Part shown: piece by piece, positions 49,720 through 58,054 of the stretch
Layout: each line of letters begins with the position of its first letter
How positions within the stretch are numbered: the first letter of the stretch is position 1
Source: an uncultured Collinsella sp.
GTDB lineage: Bacteria > Actinomycetota > Coriobacteriia > Coriobacteriales > Coriobacteriaceae
Direction of reading: 5' to 3'
Assembly (NCBI GenBank): GCA_905197665.1
Contig: CAJJZP010000015.1
Span: 1 to 64,000, forward strand
DNA: 64,000 bases
The notes under the pieces: model-generated
Seen by the model: only the letters and a program-made list of their open reading frames with translations
Told to the model about the DNA's origin: nothing
Database searches by the model: none
Made by a program: the position numbers and the translations under genes

Positions 49720-50077
49720 TATGTTGGATGAAAAGCCCCATGTTTTTGCAGGGGTGCATACTCGTCAAATTAATGTATAGAATCGCGTATAGTGCGAGTA
49801 AGATATTGCGCTGTCCGTTTTGTGTTTAGCAAAGATATAGTTTGCATAATCTGGTCTAATCCCTGCTCTATTTAAATAAAGTTGCACGTAAATGGCGTAG
49901 ATATGCCTGAACTGGGCTTCTTTACGCTGAGCGGGTAAAATCGACCGTTCGCCGCTTAGGTATTTTCAAAATGAATAAAATGAGCGATAAAGAGAATATA
50001 AACCTTAATAAACTCGCGTATCGCACGGACGCGGGTTATTAATGGGTTGTAGGCCTTTTACAGAAAGGATTCCAGCA
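49720..50077 (+). promoter_or_regulatory. AT-rich control region of the carbamate kinase gene
   Basis: About 360 AT-rich bases without a gene. ATGAATAAAAT at 49971-49981 resembles an arginine-repressor (ARG) box half, which would fit a carbamate kinase gene. AGAAAGGA (50062-50069) is the ribosome site. Confidence 0.35.
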
Positions 50078-51040
50078 ATGTCTAAGCCTCTTGGCAAGCC
50101 CGATCGTATTGTCGTCGCCCTCGGCGGCAACGCCCTCGGCAACAACCCCGTCGAGCAGATCGAGGCCGTGAGCAACACCGCCCACGCTCTCCTTGGTCTT
50201 ATCGAGCAGGGCAACGAGATCATTATCACCCACGGCAACGGCCCGCAGGTCGGCATGATCCAGAACGCCTTCGCCGCTGCCCACGATGCCATCGGTACCC
50301 CCGAGATGCCGCTGCCCGAGTGCGGCGCCATGTCCCAGGGCTACATCGGCTACCACCTGCAGCAGGGCATCGGCCGCGAGATGCACAAGCGCTATAAGCG
50401 TTGGCACGCCGCCACCGTCGTCACCCAGATCGAGTGCGATCCCGACGATCCCGCGTTCAAGAATCCGACCAAGCCGATCGGCCCCTTCTACACCGAGGAG
50501 CAGGCCAAGGAGTTCATGGCCGAGGATCCCTCCAAGGTCTTCGTCGAGGATTCCGGCCGCGGCTGGCGTCGCGTCGTCGCTTCCCCCGATCCCAAGAAGA
50601 TCGTCGAGGCTGACTCCATCCTCAACCTGCTCGACAACGAGTTCATCGTCATCGCCTGCGGTGGCGGCGGCATCCCCGTCGTCCGCGACTACGAGAACAA
50701 GGGCTGCTACAAGGGCGTTCCCGCCGTCATCGACAAGGACCTGGGCGGCGAGCTGCTGGCCGAGGACTGCGACGCCGACGTTCTGTTCCTGCTGACCGCC
50801 GTTGAGCATGTCGCCATCAACTTTGGCAAGCCCAACCAGGAGGAGCTCGAGGACCTCACCGCCGACGAGGCCGAGCGCCTGGCCGACGAGGGCCAGTTCG
50901 GCAAGGGTTCCATGGAGCCCAAGGTTCGCGCTGCCATCAAGTTCGCGCGTTCCCGCAAGGGCCGCACCTGCATCATCGGCGCTCTGGACAAGGCCGCCGA
51001 GACCATGGCCGGTCTCTCCGGTACCCGCATCCACGAGTAG
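50078..51040 (+). CDS. arcC: Carbamate kinase
   Basis: 320-residue enzyme making ATP from carbamoyl phosphate and ADP, the last step of arginine deiminase, allantoin or related catabolism. Family motifs: RIVVALGGNALGNNP, EIIITHGNGPQVGMIQNA, MPLPECGAMSQGYIGYHLQQ, IACGGGGIPVV, AVIDKDLGGELLAEDCDADV and LTAVEHVAINFGKP. Length is normal. ATG 50078 follows AGAAAGGA; in-frame codons upstream lack a site. No arginine deiminase or ornithine carbamoyltransferase is next to it; the nearby permease and amidohydrolase may supply another carbamoyl source. Confidence 0.95.
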   Translation: MSKPLGKPDRIVVALGGNALGNNPVEQIEAVSNTAHALLGLIEQGNEIIITHGNGPQVGMIQNAFAAAHDAIGTPEMPLPECGAMSQGYIGYHLQQGIGREMHKRYKRWHAATVVTQIECDPDDPAFKNPTKPIGPFYTEEQAKEFMAEDPSKVFVEDSGRGWRRVVASPDPKKIVEADSILNLLDNEFIVIACGGGGIPVVRDYENKGCYKGVPAVIDKDLGGELLAEDCDADVLFLLTAVEHVAINFGKPNQEELEDLTADEAERLADEGQFGKGSMEPKVRAAIKFARSRKGRTCIIGALDKAAETMAGLSGTRIHE

Positions 51041-51105
51041 TCTCTACTCTGTTGCATCTCTCGTGGGCGCCAGGCAAAGCGCCCACAAACTAGCCTCTCT
51101 TCATG

Positions 51106-51138
51106 AGCCCCGCAGTCCGCTCCGACTGCGGGGCTTTT
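51106..51138 (+). terminator. Terminator of arcC
   Basis: Perfect 12-bp stem AGCCCCGCAGTC (51106-51117) with GACTGCGGGGCT (51124-51135), tail TTTT. A second hairpin GTGGGCGC/GCGCCCAC lies at about 51063-51087. Confidence 0.85.
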
Positions 51139-51163
51139 GCTATTGAGGTAGCTGTTCATTAGT

Positions 51164-51470
51164 CATTGGGGACAGACTTAAATGAGTAGCACCAATCAAC
51201 TGCGGAAAGTGCATCCCAGAATGAGCGTCCAAAACGGGGCACAGTTTCCCCGGGGTCCTCCACCGGAAAATGCATCCCGGAATTATGCCGAAAAGTGGGG
51301 CACAGTTTCCCAAGCAGGCCGCTAACGGAAGGCACATCCCGTTATCGAACTCCAAAGCGGGGTGCACTTTCCGAGCCGGCAGTTCCGGGCAGCCTGGGAC
51401 CACTCATTTAAGTCTGTCCCCGATGAGTGGGTACTCATTTAAGTCTGTCCCCAATGAGTGTCCCCAATGA
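51164..51470. repeat. Composite repeat element: GGGGACAGACTTAAAT ends enclosing 61-bp hairpin units
   Basis: CATTGGGGACAGACTTAAAT (51164-51183, continuing GAGT) faces two reverse copies, ACTCATTTAAGTCTGTCCCC at 51402-51421 and 51433-51452. Between them are three hairpin units, forward GGAAAGTGCATCCC-type at 51204, 51265 and 51327 and reverse GGGGCACAGTTTCC-type at 51236, 51297 and 51359. The outer sequence resembles repeats linked to Y1/RAYT-type transposases in other bacteria, so this may be a non-autonomous element. No gene inside. Confidence 0.75.
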
Positions 51471-52472
51471 CTAGTAGTAGGCCCACATGGCTTCGACTTC
51501 GTTGAGGACCTCCACCACGCCCCAGCGGCGGGCGCTGCGGCTGGCCGAGTTGGGGTCGTAGACGCCAATCTGGTTGGCATCGTCGATGCCGTAGAGCACG
51601 ATGTAGTGGCCTACGTTGGTAAACGTACCGGGGCGCACTGCGGCGATAACGGGCGCACCCGAGCGAAGTGCTTGGGTAATCGATTCGCAATCGTTATAGA
51701 GCTGTGTTCCGTTGAGCCCCAGCTGCCACGCACCGCCTGTCATAAACGACCACTCGGTGGCACCAGTGGGGGCGTAGTTGCCGGCTTCGGCCAGTGCGCA
51801 TATATCGACCGGCGTCTTATCGGTGTGGCCGGTCTTAAAGATATAGACCATGGTGAGGCAAGTGGGGCCGCAAGCGTTTTCGCGAATAGTGCCACCGGCA
51901 TAGGGCAGCTCCGACCATGCGGGGTCAATTTGGTAGATGTGGGGCATGGTGCCGGCCTGCCATTGCGAGCGTGGGGTCGAGAACGCAAATGAGTAGCCGG
52001 GCGCGACGGGAGCTTTAAGCAGCTTGTCCTCGGCAGTGGGCTCGAGACCGGCTGATCCGTGGGAGATACAGGATCCCAAAAACACAAAGACGAGGCAGGC
52101 GGCAATGGAACAAAGCGCAAGGCGTAGGCGGCGGGCCGGAAGCACGTGGCTTGTGGTATGCGACGCGGGGTGAGGGGCGGAATTGCCGCGATCGCGTTGA
52201 GGTCGCGAAAAGGAACGCTTAACGTAGTAGTCGGTCTTACGGCTATCGTAGCGGCGTGGCTGCGATGTGTCGGTCTGGCGTTGGCGTGTGCTCGTACTCA
52301 CGCGGCCTGACCGCTGCACGGTACGGCTTTGTTTCCGCGAAGAAGTCCCGAGCTGCTCTTGGGGGCGCTGCGGGTTGTCGTTGTCGGAGGTGCTTCTGGG
52401 CGTTGGCGTGGTGCGGCCGGCAAGGCGCACGCTTTGTGGCCGTTGGTCGTCGTCATTGTATCCGTATGCCAT
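51471..52472 (-). CDS. Membrane-anchored papain-like (C39-type) peptidase
   Basis: 333-residue protein. The N-terminal 115 residues are polar, Arg/Ser/Gln-rich and cytoplasmic; then one membrane helix (LALCSIAACLVFVFLGSCI) and an outer domain. That domain has the C39/papain-like triad: Cys in ENACGPTCLTMVY, His in TNVGHYIVLYGI and Asp/Asn in GVYDPNSA, the peptidase_C39_2 pattern. The substrate is unknown; cell-wall peptides or surface proteins are plausible. ATG 52472 (MAYGYNDDD) is chosen because AAGGTGA precedes it. Its 3' end touches the composite repeat at 51164-51470. Confidence 0.8.
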   Translation of the reverse strand: MAYGYNDDDQRPQSVRLAGRTTPTPRSTSDNDNPQRPQEQLGTSSRKQSRTVQRSGRVSTSTRQRQTDTSQPRRYDSRKTDYYVKRSFSRPQRDRGNSAPHPASHTTSHVLPARRLRLALCSIAACLVFVFLGSCISHGSAGLEPTAEDKLLKAPVAPGYSFAFSTPRSQWQAGTMPHIYQIDPAWSELPYAGGTIRENACGPTCLTMVYIFKTGHTDKTPVDICALAEAGNYAPTGATEWSFMTGGAWQLGLNGTQLYNDCESITQALRSGAPVIAAVRPGTFTNVGHYIVLYGIDDANQIGVYDPNSASRSARRWGVVEVLNEVEAMWAYY

Positions 52473-52827
52473 TCGAATCACCTTGCCTCATGTGTAACTT
52501 GTCTATCCTACATAAAAAGAGGCGCGACACATGGGTATGTGCGCCAAAAGCCTGACAAATGGTATGAACGTTGCCGCGCCGCGCGCCAAGCGTCACGGCA
52601 ACAGGTATTCAAAAGCAGACAAGATGAAAGCGTCCAAGACGAATGACGTCTTCCGCCGTTCGTCCCAAAAACGGCGCCGCTCGTTTTGCAGTTCTGCCTT
52701 CGGTCGAGCTACAAACGGCGCTGCTGTGCCAAAGCCGTATCTTAAAGCCACGAAATAAAAGCGCGCGGCAAAACAGGTCGCGCAAGGGGTGACGTCAAGG
52801 GGCGTCAAATAGGAAAGGAGGGGAACA
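52473..52827 (+). promoter_or_regulatory. Intergenic region before the APC permease
   Basis: 355 bases. A plus-strand frame of 75 very basic residues (52531-52758) exists but lacks family features, so no gene is called. GGAAAGGAGGGGA (about 52812-52824) is the ribosome site for the permease. I see no clear promoter or riboswitch. Confidence 0.4.
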
Positions 52828-54279
52828 ATGGCGGACAAGAACGCAGAAGTTGCAGTTGAGGATAACGGCGGCATGAAGAAAACGCTTTCGCTCTGGAACT
52901 TCTTCACCATCGGTTTCGGTGCCATCATCGGTACCGGTTGGGTTCTGCAGGTCGGCGACTGGATGGTCGTGGGCGGCGGTCCCGTTCCCGCTATGATCGC
53001 ATTCCTCTTGGGTGCAATCTTCCTCGTGCCCGTCGGAGCTGTTTTCGGTGAGCTCACGGCTGCTATCCCCATCTCGGGCGGCATCGTCGAGTATGTCGAT
53101 CGTAGCTTTGGCCGTACGCTGAGCTACATCACCGGCTGGCTCCTGGCCCTGGGCAACGGCATCCTGTGTCCGTGGGAGGCCATCGCCATTTCGACCCTCG
53201 TGTCCGAGATGTTCGGCAGCCTGCCCGGTCTTGAGTGGCTGCGCGCCGTCAAGCTCTACACCATCTTGGGCGCCGACGTTTACTTGTTCCCGACGCTAAT
53301 CGCGCTCGGCTTTGCAGTCTACGTCATCTTCCTCAACTTCCGCGGTGCCAGCTCGGCCGCCAAGCTGCAGGCCTTCCTGACCAAGGCCCTGCTCTGCGGC
53401 ATGCTGCTCGCCATGGGTGTCTCGCTGTTCACCGGTTCGCCGGAACACGCCATGCCCGTGTTCTCCCAGGTCACCGGTGCTGGCGGCGGCAAGCCCGCTA
53501 CCGAGGGCACCAGCCTGTTCGCCGGCATCGTGTCGGTCCTGGTTTTGACCCCGTTCTTCTACGCCGGCTTCGATACCATTCCTCAGCAGGCTGAGGAAGC
53601 AGCCGAGGGCCTCAACTGGAACAAGTTCGGCAAGATCATCTCCCTGGCCCTGCTGGCCGCCGGCGGCTTCTACATGGTCTGCATCTACTCGTTCGGCACC
53701 ATCCTCGACTGGCATGAGTTTGTTAAGAGCCCGGTTCCCGCGCTTGCCTGCCTCAAGGGCATCAACATGCTCCTGTACCTGGCCATGCTCGTCATCGCCA
53801 CGCTTGGACCCATGGGCCCGATGAACTCCTTCTACGGCGCCACGAGCCGCATCATGCTCGCCATGGGCCGCAAGGGTCAGCTGCCCGAGAAGTTCGCCGA
53901 GGTCGATCCCAAGTCCGGCGCTCCCAAGCTCGCCTGCGTCGTTCTGGGCGTCATCACCGTCGTCGGTCCGTTCCTGGGCAAGAACATGCTCATCCCTCTG
54001 ACCAACGTGTCGGCCCTCGCCTTCATCTTCTCCTGCGGCATGGTCGCCCTCGCTTGCCTGCGTATGCGCTTCACCGAGCCCGACCTGCCTCGTCCCTACG
54101 AGGTGCCCGGCGGCAAGTTTGGCATCAGCCTCGCTATCGTTGCCTGCGGCACCATCATTGGCCTGCTCGTGATCCCGTTCTCTCCCGCCTCCCTCAACAT
54201 GGTGGAGTGGAGCATCGTGATCGGCTGGCTGGCTGTTGGCCTGGCCCTCATGGCCTTCACCAATTCCCGCAAAAAATAA
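52828..54279 (+). CDS. APC-family amino acid/amine permease
   Basis: 483-residue secondary transporter with about 12 membrane segments. The family start LSLWNFFTIGFGAIIGTGWV, followed by GGGPVPAMIAFLLGAIFLVP and PISGGIVEYVDRSFGRTLSY, is typical of amino acid-polyamine-organocation carriers; ATSRIMLAMGRKGQLPEKFA and LPRPYEVPGGKFG are further hallmarks. Substrate cannot be told from sequence. The amidohydrolase gene follows after 131 bases on the same strand, so the permease may import that enzyme's substrate. GAAAGGAGGGG gives a strong start at ATG 52828. Confidence 0.92.
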   Translation: MADKNAEVAVEDNGGMKKTLSLWNFFTIGFGAIIGTGWVLQVGDWMVVGGGPVPAMIAFLLGAIFLVPVGAVFGELTAAIPISGGIVEYVDRSFGRTLSYITGWLLALGNGILCPWEAIAISTLVSEMFGSLPGLEWLRAVKLYTILGADVYLFPTLIALGFAVYVIFLNFRGASSAAKLQAFLTKALLCGMLLAMGVSLFTGSPEHAMPVFSQVTGAGGGKPATEGTSLFAGIVSVLVLTPFFYAGFDTIPQQAEEAAEGLNWNKFGKIISLALLAAGGFYMVCIYSFGTILDWHEFVKSPVPALACLKGINMLLYLAMLVIATLGPMGPMNSFYGATSRIMLAMGRKGQLPEKFAEVDPKSGAPKLACVVLGVITVVGPFLGKNMLIPLTNVSALAFIFSCGMVALACLRMRFTEPDLPRPYEVPGGKFGISLAIVACGTIIGLLVIPFSPASLNMVEWSIVIGWLAVGLALMAFTNSRKK

Positions 54280-54299
54280 CGCCTAGCCGGGGCGGATCG

Positions 54300-54328
54300 G
54301 GTGCGCGGGGCCCTCTCTCCCGCGCACC
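54300..54328 (+). terminator. Hairpin between permease and amidohydrolase genes
   Basis: GGTGCGCGGG (54300-54309) with CCCGCGCACC (54319-54328), perfect but without a T run. Perhaps a processing or partial termination site, letting some transcript read into the next gene. Confidence 0.5.
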
Positions 54329-54410
54329 GAACCCGGCACCACTTGGGTAGTTTTGTGAGGCCTTAACCCAACGCGGCCTCGCCCACTATATGGATCCATA
54401 AGGAGGAACC

Positions 54411-55688
54411 ATGTCCACTAAGTATGCAATCGTTGGCGGCAAGCTCATCGACGGTACCGGTGCCGAGCCGGTCGAGAACTCCCTCGTTCTCGTCGACGAC
54501 AATGGCAAGATCGAGTACGCCGGTGTCATGCAGGACCTTCCCGAGGGCGTTGAGGTTATCGACGCCGCCGGCAAGACCGTCCTTCCCGGCCTGATCGACA
54601 CCCACCTGCACTTCTCGGGCAACCTGACCGACGATGACACCGACTGGGTCATGCAGCCGCTCCTCGAGAAGCAGGCCGTCGCCGTCAAGCAGGCCTACGA
54701 CTGCCTCACCCACGGTCTCACCACCGTCTGCGAGATCGGTCGCTTTGGTATCCAGATCCGCGACTGCATCGACAAGGGTGTCTTCAAGGGCCCACGCGTT
54801 CTGGCAACCGGCCTTGGCTTCTGCCGCGTTGCCGGCCACGGCGACTCCCACCACTGCAGCCAGGAGCTCAACAAGGAATCGCACCCCTGGGGCGATCAGG
54901 TCGACGGTCCTTGGGATCTGCGTAAGGCCGTCCGTCGTCGCCTGCGCGAGAACCCCGATGCCATCAAGATCTGGGCTACCGGTGGCGGCATCTGGCGCTG
55001 GGACTCCGGCCGCGACCAGCACTACTGCTCCGAGGAGATCCAGGCCGTGGTCGAAGAGGCAAAGATGGTCGGCATCCCCGTGTGGAGCCACTGCTACAAC
55101 AACCACGCCGCTGCCTACGATTCCGTTCGCTTTGGCTGCGAGCAGTTGATTCACGGCTTCGATATCGATGAGCGCACCATGGACCTCATGGCCGAGCAGG
55201 GCACCTTCTTCACCCCGACGATCGCCTTCCTGCCCACTTGGTACGCCACCTATCCGCCCGTCTACGTCCCCGAGCTGCACGACAAGTACGAGGGCACCCT
55301 GGTCGAGAAGGAGCTGCAGCGCAACTACGACTGCCTGCGCGAGGCCAAGAAGCGCGGCGTCGTCATGACGATCGGCTCCGACTCCTTCTCCTTCGTCACC
55401 CCGTACGGCACCTGCTCCATCGAGGAGATGTACGAGTTCGTCGACAAGATCGGCTTCACCCCGGTCGAGACCATCACCTGCGCCACCCTCAACGGTGCCA
55501 AGATGTGCCACATTGAGGACGAGACCGGTTCCATCGAGGCCGGCAAGTGCGCCGACCTGCTGGTCGTCAACGGTGACGTCGCTGCCGACATCCACGTGCT
55601 CAACACCGACAACATGGACGTCATCATGAAGGACGGCTGGATTGTCGAGGCTGGCACCTTTGGCGAGGCCAACAAATACAGCGCCTAA
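54411..55688 (+). CDS. Metal-dependent amidohydrolase (imidazolonepropionase/Xaa-Pro dipeptidase-like)
   Basis: 425-residue enzyme of the amidohydrolase superfamily with binuclear site residues in place: His65 and His67 (IDTHLHF), Lys186 (AIKIWATGGG, the carboxylated-lysine position), His227 (WSHCYNN), His248 (LIHGFD) and Asp324 (IGSDSF). N- and C-terminal strands (YAIVGGKLIDGTG, AGKCADLLVVNGD) form the usual small beta-sandwich. The subgroup includes arylalkyl-Xaa-Pro and other carboxypeptidase-like prolidases, so a dipeptide or N-acyl/carbamoyl amino acid is a fair guess for substrate. AAGGAGG precedes ATG 54411. Likely functions with the upstream permease. Confidence 0.9.
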   Translation: MSTKYAIVGGKLIDGTGAEPVENSLVLVDDNGKIEYAGVMQDLPEGVEVIDAAGKTVLPGLIDTHLHFSGNLTDDDTDWVMQPLLEKQAVAVKQAYDCLTHGLTTVCEIGRFGIQIRDCIDKGVFKGPRVLATGLGFCRVAGHGDSHHCSQELNKESHPWGDQVDGPWDLRKAVRRRLRENPDAIKIWATGGGIWRWDSGRDQHYCSEEIQAVVEEAKMVGIPVWSHCYNNHAAAYDSVRFGCEQLIHGFDIDERTMDLMAEQGTFFTPTIAFLPTWYATYPPVYVPELHDKYEGTLVEKELQRNYDCLREAKKRGVVMTIGSDSFSFVTPYGTCSIEEMYEFVDKIGFTPVETITCATLNGAKMCHIEDETGSIEAGKCADLLVVNGDVAADIHVLNTDNMDVIMKDGWIVEAGTFGEANKYSA

Positions 55689-55746
55689 GCTACCGTTTGT
55701 CGATGACTGGATGTAAAACACAGTTTTTGATTGCATAATGCAATGG

Positions 55747-55773
55747 AGAGGGTCGCTTGCGGCCCTCTTTATT
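55747..55773 (+). terminator. Terminator after the amidohydrolase gene
   Basis: AGAGGGTCG (55747-55755) pairs with CGGCCCTCT (55760-55768, one G-T), tail TTATT. It lies 33 bases before the histidine-kinase gene. Confidence 0.75.
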
Positions 55774-55805
55774 GCTATGGGTGCGGTAGATAAAAGGGGA
55801 TGACG

Positions 55806-57191
55806 GTGGACTTAAACAGGCTGATTCCAGGCAAGAGCTACAACTCTACCAAGATCTTTCGTACGGCCCAGCATGTGGTTCAGGCTATCCTGCTCGGTAT
55901 TGTCGTTCCGCTGCTTATCCTGCTGCTCATCTGGGATCTAACCGATAATCCCAATCCCGTTCCGGCCGTTGTCGTCATTGCCGGCCTGGTCATGCTGTGC
56001 TTCTTCTTCTCGTATGTCTTTGTGGTCCCCGACGACCTCACATCGAGCGCAACCGACCGTACGCTCGCCATCGCATCAAAAATATTCGCCTACACGTCGC
56101 GCGGCCTTACGCCCGAAGCGGCCCTGGGCGCCTCTAAAATCATCCTGTCCGAGACCATCGCGTCGGCCATCTGCTTTACCGACGGCAAGCAGGTGCTGGC
56201 AAGCTGGGGCGAGGATTCGACAAAGTGTCCCGCCGGCACCCCGGTCGTGCTCAAGACCACGCTCAGTGTGATTGAGACGGGCGAGCAGAGCGTGTTTTCG
56301 CGTGACACCTCCAATGAGACGGGCGGCTATTTTCCCCGCCTGCGCGCCGGTATTGTCGCACCGCTTACCGTGCGCGGGCATTGCGTGGGCACGCTCGAGC
56401 TGTATTATCCCCGTCTGAGCAGCATCGATATGCGCCAGACGGCGCTTGCCTCGGGCTTTGCCGACCTCATTTCCACGCAGCTCGCCAGCTTTGAGCTCGA
56501 GCGTCAGGACGAGCTCACGGCCCGCGTTGAGCTTCGCGCCCTGCAGTCGCAGGTCGACCCGCATTTTCTATTCAATACCATTAGCACGATCGTGTCGCTC
56601 GTTCGAACCGAGCCCGACAAGGCGCGATCGCTGCTCATCGACTTTTCCAATTACTATCGTCAGACGCTTTCTGACTCCGATACGCTCACCACGCTCGAGC
56701 ACGAGGTGGAACAGGGCACTCGTTATATCAATCTTATGCAGGCCCGGTATGGCGACGGCCGTCTGCGCGTTTCGGTCGACATCGACTTTGAGGTGCGCGA
56801 TAGCTTGGTGCCGCCGTTTATCTTGCAGCCGCTGCTCGAAAACTGTATCAAGCATGCGCAGCGCGAGACCGAGCCGCTTTCTATTCGTGTGAGGGCTTTT
56901 GAGACCGATGACGGCTTGGAGATCATCGTCGAAGACGACGGCATCGGTATGAGCGAAGAAGTCTGTGCGCATCTGTTTGAGCAACATCGCCGAGAGGAGC
57001 CCGAGAGCATTACCGCCGACGGCTCCATCAAGCGAGGTTGCGGCCTGGCGCTCTTCAACGTGCTTCAGCGTATCCATTTCTTTTACGGAGAAGATTCTGG
57101 CATGCGCGTGAAGTCCCAGGAGGGCGTGGGAACGCAGGTCATCGTTGAGCTGAACGGCGAGCCGCATGAGCCGGCGCCGCTGACGGTGTAG
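55806..57191 (+). CDS. LytS-type sensor histidine kinase 1
   Basis: 461-residue membrane kinase. Two membrane helices at the N terminus (VVQAILLGIVVPLLILLLIW, VVVIAGLVMLCFFFSYVFVV), then a GAF-like region (about 80-215) and the His_kinase domain with phospho-acceptor near His253 in SQVDPHFLFNTIS, followed by an ATPase domain with LLENCIKHA and EDDGIGMSEE. No large extracellular sensor is seen, so the signal may be cytoplasmic or membrane-borne. GTG 55806 is preferred over ATG 55800 because AAGGGGA (55794-55800) leaves no space for the latter. Pairs with the LytTR regulator 36 bases downstream. Confidence 0.9.
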   Translation: MDLNRLIPGKSYNSTKIFRTAQHVVQAILLGIVVPLLILLLIWDLTDNPNPVPAVVVIAGLVMLCFFFSYVFVVPDDLTSSATDRTLAIASKIFAYTSRGLTPEAALGASKIILSETIASAICFTDGKQVLASWGEDSTKCPAGTPVVLKTTLSVIETGEQSVFSRDTSNETGGYFPRLRAGIVAPLTVRGHCVGTLELYYPRLSSIDMRQTALASGFADLISTQLASFELERQDELTARVELRALQSQVDPHFLFNTISTIVSLVRTEPDKARSLLIDFSNYYRQTLSDSDTLTTLEHEVEQGTRYINLMQARYGDGRLRVSVDIDFEVRDSLVPPFILQPLLENCIKHAQRETEPLSIRVRAFETDDGLEIIVEDDGIGMSEEVCAHLFEQHRREEPESITADGSIKRGCGLALFNVLQRIHFFYGEDSGMRVKSQEGVGTQVIVELNGEPHEPAPLTV

Positions 57192-57227
57192 CACGCGGTT
57201 GGATTGAGAGAAAAAGAGGGAGCGCAT

Positions 57228-57962
57228 ATGTCCGAAGGCTGGAACATCTTGGTGGTTGATGACGAGCCTCCTATTAGGGCGGAGCTACGCTATCTGCTGG
57301 AAAAGGATGCACGTGTGGGCCAGATTGCCGAGGCAGGCAATGTCACCGAGGCCGTGGAGTCGATCCTGTCGAACAAGCCCGACGTGCTGTTTTTGGATAT
57401 CACGATGCCCGGCCGCTCGGGAATTGAGCTTGCCGAGACGCTGCAGAACCTAAAAACGCCGCCGGTCGTGGTGTTTGTGACGGCATTTGCCGAGTATGCG
57501 GCCGATGCCTATAACCTCGATGCCGTCGATTACGTCGTCAAGCCGGTCGAGGACGCGCGCCTGTCAAAGGCGCTCGACAAGATCGAGGCCGCCCTGGGCG
57601 CCCGCCGTGTCGTCCATGCTCCGCGCCAGCCCTTGCGCCTGACGGTGGATCGCGGCGGCAAAAGGGTGTTCATTCCCGTGGCGGATGTCTGCTACTTTGA
57701 GGCGCGCGCCGATTTTTGCAACGCCGTCTGCGCCGAGGGAACATATCTGATCAATGAGTCGATCTCTTCGCTCGAGCGACGCTTGGCCTCCGAGGGCTTT
57801 ATTCGTGTCCACCGCAGCTATCTGGTCAATTTGGAAGACGTGCACAATGTCGAGATCGGTTCCTCCGGTCTTATGGAGCTCAGGCTCGACCGCGTGAGCT
57901 CGACGGTGCCGGTGTCCCGTCGCCGTGCCGCCGAGGTTAAGACGCACCTGGGGCTTGCGTAA
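57228..57962 (+). CDS. LytTR-family response regulator 1
   Basis: 244-residue regulator with receiver domain (VVDDEPPIRAELRYLL, phospho-Asp57 in LFLDITMPG, FVTAFAEYAADAYNLDAVDY with the conserved Lys in VVKPVE) and C-terminal LytTR DNA-binding domain (about 140-240: KRVFIPVADVCYFEARADFC, GFIRVHRSYLVNLEDV). AAAGAGGGA precedes ATG 57228. Encoded with the LytS-type kinase. LytTR regulators usually control cell-wall, carbon or virulence genes; the adjacent carbon/nitrogen genes upstream are possible targets. Confidence 0.93.
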   Translation: MSEGWNILVVDDEPPIRAELRYLLEKDARVGQIAEAGNVTEAVESILSNKPDVLFLDITMPGRSGIELAETLQNLKTPPVVVFVTAFAEYAADAYNLDAVDYVVKPVEDARLSKALDKIEAALGARRVVHAPRQPLRLTVDRGGKRVFIPVADVCYFEARADFCNAVCAEGTYLINESISSLERRLASEGFIRVHRSYLVNLEDVHNVEIGSSGLMELRLDRVSSTVPVSRRRAAEVKTHLGLA

Positions 57963-58054
57963 GCGGTCTGCACGCCATCGTTTACCACCGCGAGTTTGGC
58001 ATGGACGCGCGGTGGGCATAATGGGTGACATCGAATGAAATCGAAAGGATCATT

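Noticed and set aside
52531..52758. Plus-strand frame for a basic 75-residue peptide
   Set aside because: A weak GAGG precedes it, but composition is Arg/Lys/Ser/Ala-random, no motif is seen and it lies in a permease leader; not enough for a gene call.
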